Positions 1 to 5,428 of a stretch of DNA of 5,428 bases are shown piece by piece (the first letter of the stretch is position 1; every line of letters starts with the position of its first letter). The notes under the pieces were generated by a model. That model was not told the DNA's origin, searched no databases, and saw only the letters and a program-made list of their open reading frames with translations. The position numbers and the translations under genes were made by a program. This DNA is from CAZVRZ01 sp964629965 (lineage in GTDB: Bacteria > Chloroflexota > Anaerolineae > Anaerolineales > UBA4823). The DNA lies in NCBI GenBank assembly GCA_964629965.1, contig CAZVRZ010000255.1, positions 1 to 5,428 on the forward strand. Reading direction: 5' to 3'.

Positions 1-2
1 TT

Positions 3-158
3 TATCTTAAGAACGCTTACCGAGTATTACTAACGCGGGCACGACAAGGGATGGTCCTTGTTGTGCCTGAGGGCAGTGATGAGGATCCAACACGCAAGCG
101 TGAATTTTATGATCCAACTTTTGATTATTTGAAAGAAATCGGCTTCAAGGTAATATAA
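3..158 (+). CDS. DUF2075 / Schlafen-like DNA/RNA helicase domain protein, C-terminal end (partial)
   Basis: An open frame enters from the left edge and ends at TAA 156-158, leaving 51 residues. The visible part begins YLKNAYRVLLTRARQG, which fits helicase motif VI as found in DUF2075 proteins, with arginines that would contact ATP. It then reads VPEGSDEDPTRKREFYD and DYLKEIGF just before the stop, the usual closing segment of that family. These are P-loop ATPases of the superfamily 1/Schlafen group 3 type, cytoplasmic, often fused to or beside nuclease domains and common in accessory and defence-linked regions. The Walker A and B motifs and any nuclease domain would lie upstream, outside the window, so it cannot be told whether the gene is intact. 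The family call comes from remembered motifs and is fairly secure. The biological role is not known. Confidence 0.82.
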   Translation, partial: YLKNAYRVLLTRARQGMVLVVPEGSDEDPTRKREFYDPTFDYLKEIGFKVI

Positions 159-454
159 TCTTACACAACTCCTTGATCCAATCGTGATGAGGTCGGGCGG
201 CAGCGGGGAATCGCCGGAGTAGATGCGTTGCATAGCAACATCGTCATCTTCACCAAAGTATGCCATGCCGATCGGAATAACCCGGCGCGCGCCAGGGAGA
301 GATCCAGTCGCCAGGTTCTTCTTCCGTAAAGGCTGCAGATTCACCCTCGCCAGGTCTTCTTGTAGAAAAGCTTCTGAAAGTACTGGATGTACTCTTCAAC
401 TTCGGCGAATTCTTTAGCGACAACGCAGATAGGGGTGTAGAATGGGAGCAATAT
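145..454 (-). pseudogene. possible decayed minus-strand gene, unidentified, in the gap between helicase and esterase
   Basis: The stretch from 159 to about 506 holds no intact gene. On the minus strand three open segments follow one another in three different frames. Segment A (454 down to a TGA at 343-341) contains CVVAKEFAEVEEYIQYFQK. Segment B (open from 395 down past the gap) contains RRVIPIGMAYFGEDDD. Segment C (243 down to a TGA at 147-145) contains HHDWIKELCKIILP and ends at its stop. Each reads like ordinary protein, and together they could be one gene broken by two frameshifts, ending 14 bases inside the 3' end of the helicase gene and convergent to it. No family is recognised. The competing plus-strand frame 281-505 is also open and protein-like (for example FGEFFSDNADRGVEWEQYL) but has no ATG, GTG or TTG ahead of position 500. 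The strand and the decay are therefore inference, and the region may simply be non-coding. Confidence 0.3.
310..377. repeat. imperfect direct repeat, two copies of about 30 bases
   Basis: Copy 1 (310-339) starts GCCAGGTTCTTCTT and copy 2 (349-377) starts GCCAGGTCTTCTT, differing by one missing T. Similarity continues more loosely through TAAAGGCT versus AAAAGCT and on to CAGA versus CTGA. The copies are 39 bases apart start to start, with 9 bases between them. The one-base difference puts the two copies in different reading frames, so a local duplication with slippage could explain part of the frame disruption in this region. With only two copies it is neither a CRISPR array nor a clear tandem array. 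Chance similarity in the weaker half is possible. Confidence 0.4.
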
Positions 455-586
455 TTACTGGCGAAACTCAGGACTGAAGAGCCCGAAAGCCTGGTATCAA
501 GAAACGTGTGCTGTTTTATGAACCGCCGGATACGGCCCCGCATGTTCGGGGGTGTAAGAGGGCGGCTAACCGCACCCTACTCGATG

Positions 587-592
587 AAGGAG
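587..592 (+). promoter_or_regulatory. ribosome binding site of the esterase gene
   Basis: AAGGAG lies 14 bases before ATG 607 and 5 bases before the in-frame TTG 598. This favours a start at 598 or 607 over the upstream ATG at 508, which has no purine-rich Shine-Dalgarno in front of it. The 14-base spacing to the ATG is long and the 5-base spacing to the TTG is slightly short, so the site does not decide between these two. Confidence 0.55.
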
Positions 593-606
593 ACAGGTTG
601 GTCATC

Positions 607-1557
607 ATGGCTAAGCCTCAGATTGAAACAATCCATCCGGAACTTCAAAGAGCAGCCGGGATGATTCCGCAGATAACTTTTAATTCACGGAATCTTCGCT
701 GGTATCGCTTTTTCATCCGGTTGCCCTGGATACAAAAAACACCCAAGGACATTCTTGTAAAAAATGTCTTCATTGCTGGGCAGTCTCGCAATGCACAGAT
801 CCGTCTGCGGATGTATCGACCCCAATCAATGGTCTCCTCAGCGCCCGTGTTACTCTGGTTACACGGCGGTGGGTATATTCTTGGCAAGCCCGAACAAGAT
901 GATCCTTGTTGCATCCAATATGCTCGTGAATTGGGTATCATGGTTGTTTCCGTTGACTATCAGCATGCCCCGGAATATCCCTTCCCGAGTGCCATGGAAG
1001 AGAGTTATGCCGCGCTAGAGTGGGTATGTTCACATGCCGAGCAACTTGGTATTGATGCCAACCGGATTGCGCTTGGGGGTGCGAGCGCCGGAGGTGGGCT
1101 GGCAGCCGCCCTGGCACAATTTACACAAGAGCTGAGCGAAATCCATCCGGTTCTCCAGTTATTGGTCTATCCCATGCTGGATGACAGGACATCGATCCGC
1201 ACCGGGCCCGTTCAACAGAATCACTTGCTCTGGAGCCAGGAAAGTAACCGCTTTGGCTGGGAGTCATATTTGGGTATTGAATGTGGTGCGGCTGTAGTCC
1301 CGCCTTTTTCTGTGCCGGCACGGTGTAATGATCTGGCTGGTTTGCCGCCTGCCTGGATCGGCGTTGGAACCCTGGACTTATTCTATGATGAAGATATAGC
1401 TTATGGGCAGCGATTACGGGATCGCGGGATTGCCTGTAGGACTTATATTGTTCCGGGTGCATTTCATGGCTTTGACCTGGCCGGGTTAAGCTTACAAGTT
1501 GTCCGTGATTTTCGCAGATCCCAGATCGAGACCTTAAAGCAGTACCTGTTTGCTTAG
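607..1557 (+). CDS. HSL-family alpha/beta-hydrolase (esterase/lipase)
   Basis: A 316-residue cytoplasmic enzyme expected to hydrolyse short- to medium-chain carboxylic esters. It carries the full set of hormone-sensitive-lipase (bacterial family IV) motifs: the oxyanion-hole HGGG at residues 86-89, VDYQHAPEYPFPSA at 117-129, the nucleophile elbow GGASAGGG with Ser160, the acid Asp257 in GTLDLFYDED, and His287 in PGAFHGFD. The residue before Ser160 is Ala, where many relatives have Asp (GDSAGG); both forms occur in the family. No signal peptide or membrane segment is seen. ATG 607 gives a typical family length. TTG 598 would add three residues and sits closer to AAGGAG at 587-592. The frame is open back to ATG 508, adding 33 residues that do not resemble the family. 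The next gene starts 91 bases downstream, so an operon with it is unproven. The natural substrate cannot be inferred. Confidence 0.9.
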   Translation: MAKPQIETIHPELQRAAGMIPQITFNSRNLRWYRFFIRLPWIQKTPKDILVKNVFIAGQSRNAQIRLRMYRPQSMVSSAPVLLWLHGGGYILGKPEQDDPCCIQYARELGIMVVSVDYQHAPEYPFPSAMEESYAALEWVCSHAEQLGIDANRIALGGASAGGGLAAALAQFTQELSEIHPVLQLLVYPMLDDRTSIRTGPVQQNHLLWSQESNRFGWESYLGIECGAAVVPPFSVPARCNDLAGLPPAWIGVGTLDLFYDEDIAYGQRLRDRGIACRTYIVPGAFHGFDLAGLSLQVVRDFRRSQIETLKQYLFA

Positions 1558-1635
1558 CTGCTTGCTACATTTTTCACCGTATGGTCGCGCCAGGTTTCGT
1601 GATATCATCGAACTATGGCCTTTGAATCGCGACTG

Positions 1636-1642
1636 AAAGGAG
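1636..1642 (+). promoter_or_regulatory. ribosome binding site deciding a TTG start
   Basis: AAAGGAG sits 6 bases before TTG 1649. The only nearby upstream ATG (1615) is out of frame with the HAD protein, and the first in-frame ATG lies inside the catalytic DMDGT motif, too late to be the start. The site therefore supports TTG as the initiator. Confidence 0.75.
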
Positions 1643-1648
1643 CGTTTT

Positions 1649-2455
1649 TTGCCTCATCCTTTGCTTCAAACACAATGCTTTCTGCTCGACATGGATGGCA
1701 CTTTTTATCTGGGCGACCGTCTTTTGGATGGTTCGTTGGAGTTCATCGAACAGATCACTGCGCTCCGGCAAGATTATTTGTTTTTAACCAATAATTCTTC
1801 CAAGAATCGCAGCGATTATGCCAAGAAAATCAGCCGCCTGGGTTTAGTTATCCCAGACAGCAAAGTGCTCACTTCTGGCGAGGCCGCCGTGCAGTATTTG
1901 TCTGGCCTTCAGCCTGGCGCTCGCTTGTACGTGGTTGGCACGCCCAGCCTGGAAGATGAATTTCGCCAGGCCGGGTTTGAGCTGGTTGAAGACCAGCCGG
2001 ATTGGATCGTCTTGGGCTTCGATACCACCCTGACCTATGCCAAGCTGTGGAAGCTGTGCAATCTGGCGCGCTCTGGCGTACCCTATCTGGCTACCCATCC
2101 CGATATCAACTGCCCCGCGCCGGATGGTTATATGCCGGATATCGGCGCGATGATCTCCTTCGTGCAAGTCTCCACCGGGCGCGCACCCGATGTGGTGATA
2201 GGCAAGCCGAATCGTCTGATTGTTGAGATGGCGGCCCAAAAGCTGGGTTTGCCGTTGTCGCGCTTGACCATGATCGGCGACCGGCTCTATACAGATATTG
2301 CTCTGGGGAGCACGACCGGTATTACCACTGTGTTGGTCTTGAGCGGCGAAACACAATTGGCAGACCTGGCGGCTGCCGGCCCCTCGGCCCACCAACCCGA
2401 CTTCATTTTCTCCAACCTGGGCGAGCTGGCGGCCTGGCTAAAGGAACACTCGTGA
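1649..2455 (+). CDS. HAD-IIA family phosphatase (NagD / p-nitrophenylphosphatase-like)
   Basis: A 268-residue cytoplasmic HAD-superfamily phosphohydrolase. Motif I is LLDMDGT with nucleophile Asp14 and general acid Asp16. Motif II is FLTNNSS (residues 45-51), the motif III lysine is Lys186 in VIGKPN, and motif IV is MIGDRLYTDI with Asp211 and Asp216 for Mg2+. Between motifs II and III lies the C2-type cap, with ATHPDINCPAPDG and MPDIGAM (about 148-168), typical of subclass IIA proteins such as NagD, YutF and p-nitrophenylphosphatases. The length fits the family. These enzymes dephosphorylate small metabolites such as nucleoside monophosphates, phosphoglycolate or sugar phosphates; sequence alone does not give the substrate. 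The TTG start is supported by AAAGGAG six bases ahead. The GH65 gene follows 77 bases downstream on the same strand, with a possible promoter between, so a link to sugar-phosphate metabolism is only suggested by position. Confidence 0.92.
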   Translation: MPHPLLQTQCFLLDMDGTFYLGDRLLDGSLEFIEQITALRQDYLFLTNNSSKNRSDYAKKISRLGLVIPDSKVLTSGEAAVQYLSGLQPGARLYVVGTPSLEDEFRQAGFELVEDQPDWIVLGFDTTLTYAKLWKLCNLARSGVPYLATHPDINCPAPDGYMPDIGAMISFVQVSTGRAPDVVIGKPNRLIVEMAAQKLGLPLSRLTMIGDRLYTDIALGSTTGITTVLVLSGETQLADLAAAGPSAHQPDFIFSNLGELAAWLKEHS

Positions 2456-2457
2456 AG

Positions 2458-2486
2458 TGGACTTGCTTGTCATTTGTGGGTAGAAT
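2458..2486 (+). promoter_or_regulatory. candidate sigma-70-type promoter for the GH65-phosphoglucomutase operon
   Basis: In the 77-base gap before the GH65 gene, TGGACT (2458-2463, 4 of 6 against TTGACA) is followed after exactly 17 bases by TAGAAT (2481-2486, 5 of 6 against TATAAT). The surrounding AT-rich run AGAATAATAATTAG stands out from the GC-rich coding sequence on both sides. Transcription would start near 2493, leaving a leader of about 40 bases. TTGCTT-17-TAATAA is an overlapping but weaker alternative. No operator-like palindrome was seen. This is a by-eye match. Confidence 0.42.
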
Positions 2487-2515
2487 AATAATTAGTGCTC
2501 TCCATTAACCCTCCC

Positions 2516-2521
2516 AAGGAG
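2516..2521 (+). promoter_or_regulatory. ribosome binding site of the GH65 gene
   Basis: AAGGAG lies 11 bases before ATG 2533, a slightly long but workable spacing. It supports this ATG as the start, consistent with the protein beginning just ahead of the conserved GH65 N-terminal region (ETVFTIGNGYFSTRG). Confidence 0.6.
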
Positions 2522-2532
2522 TTTGGCCAGCC

Positions 2533-4719
2533 ATGTCGGATGTTAACTGGACGATAAAAAACGATCAATTTGATCCGCTTCGCCTTCACCATCAGGAAAC
2601 TGTCTTCACCATTGGCAACGGCTATTTCTCGACGCGAGGCGCTTTCGAAGAGGGATATCTAGGCGATAGCCGGGCAACCTTCATTCATGGCGTTTTCGAT
2701 CAGGCTCCGGTTGTTTTTACCGAATTGGCGAACGTTCCCGATTGGCTCCCGCTGCAGGTTGTACTGGATGGGGAGCTTTTTTCGCTGGATAGAGGTTCGA
2801 TCGAGGCCTTTGAGCAATCTTTAGACCTGCGCACCGGCTTGTTGAAGCGTGAGATTCGTTGGCGTTCTCCACAAGGCCGGCTGGCCACCATCACTTTCGA
2901 ACGCTTTGCCTCGCTTGCCGACCAATACCTGGCAGGCGTTCGCTGCCGGGTTGTTCCGGAATTTGAGGGTACGGTTGAAATTCGCGCCTTCTTGAAGGGC
3001 GACATGGATAACGAAGGGCTGGCTCATTGGCGTTGGGTTTCTCAAGAGCAGTGCGATGGCGTGATCTGTATGCATAACCGCACCCGGCAATCGCAGATTG
3101 ACCTGGCGCTGGCGATGCGTGTTTTGGCAGTGGTCGGCCGAGGCGTGGCGCGGGAATTCTGGGACGTGCCCAACGCGCCCACCGCGGTGCTCAAATTCCG
3201 CTCTTCGCCGGGCAGCGCCATTATTGTGGATAAATTCGTTGTCATGGTCACCTCGCGGGATATGCCTGCCATCCCCGATGCCTCTGTGATCCAATCTGCG
3301 GCCGTGGCGCGCCTTCGCCAGGTGGTGGACTGGCCGGCCGCGCTGAATGCCAGCGTGGATGCCTGGCGGCAAGAATGGGAACGCACCGATGTGCTCATCG
3401 AAGGCGATGACGAAGCTCAGCTTGCTATCCGGTTTAACTTGTTCCAGATGTTGATCGCCGCGCCTCGCCATGACGATCGGGTCAACATCGGCGCCAAGAC
3501 GCTTTCCGGCTTTGGTTATCGAGGGCATGCTTTTTGGGATACAGAAATCTTTATGCTGCCCTTGTTTATCTACACCGCGCCGCACATCGCTCGCAACCTG
3601 CTCAATTACCGTTTCCGCAACCTGCCCGGTGCGCGGCGCAAAGCGCAAGCCAACGGTTACGAAGGTGCTCAATTCCCCTGGGAAAGCGCTGATACTGGCG
3701 ATGAGGTTACCCCAACCTGGGTGCCGCATTTTGCCGATCCAACCAAGATGGTGCGTATTTGGACAGGCGATATTGAGATCCATATTTCCGCCGATATTGC
3801 TTACGCTGCGTTCCAATACTGGAAAGTGACTGCAGATGATGCCTGGATGGTCGAAAAAGGCGCTGAGTTGATCCTGGATACGGCCAGGTTCTGGGCCTCG
3901 CGCGCCGAATGGGATGTGCAGAGCGGCTGTTATGAATATAACGATGTGATCGGCCCGGATGAATATCACGAAAGCGTCAATAACAATTTCTTCACGAACC
4001 GAATGGCGCAATGGAATTTGCGGACCGCCTTAAGTATCTTGGACTGGCTGCACCGGGAACATCCGTCCCGCGCAGATGATCTGGTCAAGCGGCTGGATTT
4101 GTCCGCCTCTCGCCTGGCTCATTGGAATGAGGTGATTGACAAGATGTATCTACCGGTTGCGGAGAACGGTTTGATCGAGCAATTTGAGGGCTATTTCCAG
4201 CGTAAAGATGTGGACCTGGCTGCGATGGAACCGCGTGATCGTTCGGTTCAAGTGATCTTTGGCATTGAAGGCGCAAACGAGACGCAGGCCCTGAAGCAGC
4301 CGGATGTGCTCATGTTATTCTACCTGCTGCGCGATTATCCCCCAGAAATCGTACGGGTCAATTACGATTATTATACCCCCCGCACCGACCATGCCTTTGG
4401 CTCTTCCTTAGGGCCCTCCATCCAGGCCATCATGGCTTGTGAAGTGGGCGAACCGGATGATGCTTACCAGCATTTCATCCGTGCCGTGCGGGCGGATTTA
4501 CGGGATGTGCGCGGCAATGCCCGGGATGGCATTCATGCTGCCTCGGCAGCCGGAGCCTGGCAGGCCATTGTTTTTGGCTTTGCTGGCCTGCGCCTGGATC
4601 AAGATGGCTGGCGAATCACGCCTCACCTGCCATCTCATTGGAAACGCCTTTCCTTCAAGTTTATCTGGCGAAATGTGCTGCAGCAGGTGGATATCCACCA
4701 GGTGGAGGAGGACAGATAA
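2533..4719 (+). CDS. GH65 disaccharide phosphorylase (maltose/trehalose/kojibiose phosphorylase family)
   Basis: A 728-residue cytoplasmic glycoside hydrolase family 65 protein, predicted to be an inverting phosphorylase that splits an alpha-glucoside with phosphate into beta-D-glucose 1-phosphate and an acceptor sugar. Domains in order: an N-terminal beta-sandwich (about 1-270) with ETVFTIGNGYFSTRG at 22-36; an (alpha/alpha)6 barrel (about 290-680) with YRGHAFWDTEIFMLP (329-343), ANGYEGAQFPWES (373-385) and GDIEIHISADIAYA (412-425); the catalytic acid Glu477 in VIGPDEYHE; and a short C-terminal beta segment. The phosphate-site loop is RTDHAFGSSLGPS (617-629). It keeps the HxxxSSL core expected of phosphorylases rather than acid trehalases but differs from the commoner THxSSLSP form. 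The C-terminus appears some 20-40 residues shorter than in well-known members (about 750-790 residues). A beta-phosphoglucomutase gene follows after one base, which strongly supports phosphorylase activity. Which disaccharide is used is not readable from the sequence. Confidence 0.94.
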   Translation: MSDVNWTIKNDQFDPLRLHHQETVFTIGNGYFSTRGAFEEGYLGDSRATFIHGVFDQAPVVFTELANVPDWLPLQVVLDGELFSLDRGSIEAFEQSLDLRTGLLKREIRWRSPQGRLATITFERFASLADQYLAGVRCRVVPEFEGTVEIRAFLKGDMDNEGLAHWRWVSQEQCDGVICMHNRTRQSQIDLALAMRVLAVVGRGVAREFWDVPNAPTAVLKFRSSPGSAIIVDKFVVMVTSRDMPAIPDASVIQSAAVARLRQVVDWPAALNASVDAWRQEWERTDVLIEGDDEAQLAIRFNLFQMLIAAPRHDDRVNIGAKTLSGFGYRGHAFWDTEIFMLPLFIYTAPHIARNLLNYRFRNLPGARRKAQANGYEGAQFPWESADTGDEVTPTWVPHFADPTKMVRIWTGDIEIHISADIAYAAFQYWKVTADDAWMVEKGAELILDTARFWASRAEWDVQSGCYEYNDVIGPDEYHESVNNNFFTNRMAQWNLRTALSILDWLHREHPSRADDLVKRLDLSASRLAHWNEVIDKMYLPVAENGLIEQFEGYFQRKDVDLAAMEPRDRSVQVIFGIEGANETQALKQPDVLMLFYLLRDYPPEIVRVNYDYYTPRTDHAFGSSLGPSIQAIMACEVGEPDDAYQHFIRAVRADLRDVRGNARDGIHAASAAGAWQAIVFGFAGLRLDQDGWRITPHLPSHWKRLSFKFIWRNVLQQVDIHQVEEDR
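4704..4711 (+). promoter_or_regulatory. strong ribosome binding site inside the end of the GH65 gene, deciding a TTG start
   Basis: GGAGGAGG lies within the last codons of the GH65 gene, 9 bases before TTG 4721. The phosphoglucomutase frame is open much further upstream (an in-frame ATG at 4439), but that extension overlaps GH65 and encodes no recognisable domain. The conserved protein begins exactly at this TTG, so the site fixes the start and implies translational coupling to GH65. Confidence 0.8.
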
Positions 4720-4720
4720 G

Positions 4721-5368
4721 TTGCGCGGCTTTATCTTTGACCTGGATGGTGTATTGACCGACACGGCCGAATATCATTTTCAGGCCTGGAAACGCCTGGC
4801 GGATGAAGAAGGCTTCTCTTTTACACGCCAGGATAATGAGGCTCTGCGGGGAGTGCCGCGCCGGGAGTCCTTGCTCTTGATCCTCAAGGGACGGCTTCTT
4901 CCGGAAGAAAAAATGCAGCAGATCATGGAGAAGAAAAATCAATATTACCTGGCTTCGCTAAAACAGATTACCTCTGCAGATGTTTTGCCCGGAGCGCGTC
5001 TGCTGCTGCAAGAGATTCGTTCTGCAGGTTTGAAAACCGCCCTCGGTTCTGCCAGTAAAAATGCCAGAGAAGTGCTCGACCGCCTTGGTATTGCCTCTTT
5101 GTTGGACGCAGTTTCGGATGGATACAGTGTAGAGCGCCAGAAGCCGGCCCCCGATTTGTTCTTGCATGCGGCTGCTCAGCTAAATTTGCCTCCAGCAGAT
5201 TGCGTGGTTGTGGAAGATGCCGACGCTGGGATCGAAGCGGCGCTGGCGGGTGGTTTTCGTACGGTGGGGCTGGGGCCGCCCGAGCGAGTTGCCAAGGCGG
5301 AGGTGGTTTTTCCCAGCCTGGTTGGTGTGCGCCTGGCTGACCTGTTGCAGATTTTGAATAAAAAATAG
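4721..5368 (+). CDS. pgmB: beta-phosphoglucomutase
   Basis: A 215-residue cytoplasmic HAD subclass I enzyme that interconverts beta-D-glucose 1-phosphate and glucose 6-phosphate through a beta-glucose 1,6-bisphosphate intermediate. It matches the remembered Lactococcus lactis enzyme throughout. Motif I is FDLDGVLTDTAEYHFQAW with nucleophile Asp7, acid/base Asp9 and His19. The helical cap carries RGVPRRESL, with Arg47 matching the phosphate-binding Arg49 of L. lactis. ALGSASKNA gives Ser110 and Lys113, QKPAPD gives Lys141, and VVEDADAGIEAA gives the Mg2+ ligands Glu165 and Asp166. The T-D-T-A-E-Y-H signature separates beta-PGM from phosphoglycolate phosphatases. It starts at TTG, one base after the GH65 stop, behind GGAGGAGG, and so is co-translated with the enzyme that makes its substrate. 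No signal peptide and no missing catalytic residue. The gene name rests on family resemblance plus context. Confidence 0.94.
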   Translation: MRGFIFDLDGVLTDTAEYHFQAWKRLADEEGFSFTRQDNEALRGVPRRESLLLILKGRLLPEEKMQQIMEKKNQYYLASLKQITSADVLPGARLLLQEIRSAGLKTALGSASKNAREVLDRLGIASLLDAVSDGYSVERQKPAPDLFLHAAAQLNLPPADCVVVEDADAGIEAALAGGFRTVGLGPPERVAKAEVVFPSLVGVRLADLLQILNKK

Positions 5369-5428
5369 TTAAGCAGAAAGACCTGCTATTAGAAGTCAAG
5401 AGGTAGAACCTTAAAAATTTATCGAATA

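Noticed and set aside
1600..1608. TGATATCA palindrome with TATCAT as a promoter or operator before the HAD gene
   Set aside because: No acceptable -35 sequence lies 16-18 bases upstream, and an 8-base palindrome is expected by chance.
1844..2395. Minus-strand open frame of 183 codons opposite the HAD-IIA gene
   Set aside because: An antisense shadow of a gene with all catalytic motifs; low complexity, no ribosome binding site or family resemblance seen.
2821..4011. Long minus-strand open frame (396 codons) opposite GH65
   Set aside because: It lies wholly antisense to a gene with clear family motifs, has no recognisable domain, and is rich in His/Arg/Gly as expected of antisense frames opposite GC-biased codons.
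4439..4720. Upstream extension of the mutase frame to ATG 4439
   Set aside because: It overlaps the conserved barrel end of GH65 in another frame; mutase homology begins at TTG 4721, which has a strong Shine-Dalgarno site.
5372..5387. Short hairpin AGCAG-N6-CTGCT after the mutase as a terminator
   Set aside because: Only five base pairs and no T-run follows, so it is too weak to call.
1..5428. CRISPR array, tRNA, rRNA, insertion sequence or riboswitch
   Set aside because: No regularly spaced repeats, no tRNA-like cloverleaf, no transposase motifs or terminal inverted repeats, and intergenic gaps after base 1557 are all under 100 bases.

Overview
The window reads as part of a bacterial chromosome, all on the plus strand, with a sugar-phosphorylase operon as its main content. 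The source is probably a Chloroflexota bacterium, perhaps Anaerolineae. That guess rests on moderate-to-high GC, TTG starts behind strong Shine-Dalgarno sequences, and a GH65 phosphorylase next to a beta-phosphoglucomutase. No marker gene fixes the taxonomy.

Layout: (1) Bases 3-158 are the last 51 codons of a DUF2075-type (Schlafen-like) DNA/RNA helicase-domain protein whose body lies outside the window. (2) Bases 159-506 hold no intact gene. The minus strand carries three short open segments in three frames that may be pieces of a decayed, convergent gene, and there is an imperfect direct repeat of about 30 bases. (3) Bases 607-1557 encode an HSL-family alpha/beta-hydrolase (esterase/lipase) with a complete catalytic triad. 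(4) Bases 1649-2455 encode a HAD-IIA (NagD/pNPPase-like) phosphatase starting at TTG. (5) A candidate promoter in the 77-base gap precedes 2533-4719, a GH65 inverting disaccharide phosphorylase. (6) One base after its stop, 4721-5368 encodes beta-phosphoglucomutase, also from TTG. The final 60 bases are AT-rich and contain no gene.

How the genes work together: an inverting GH65 enzyme splits an alpha-linked glucoside with phosphate, releasing beta-D-glucose 1-phosphate. Beta-phosphoglucomutase turns this into glucose 6-phosphate for glycolysis, without spending ATP on that glucose. The near-zero spacing suggests translational coupling. The actual disaccharide (trehalose, maltose, kojibiose, nigerose or another) cannot be read from the sequence. 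The upstream HAD phosphatase may handle a sugar phosphate in the same pathway, but that is inference from position. The esterase and helicase fragment look unrelated to it.

I did not find a wholly new system. The points most worth checking are the substrate specificity of the GH65 enzyme, which has an unusual phosphate-loop sequence and a short C-terminus, and the decayed region between the helicase and the esterase.
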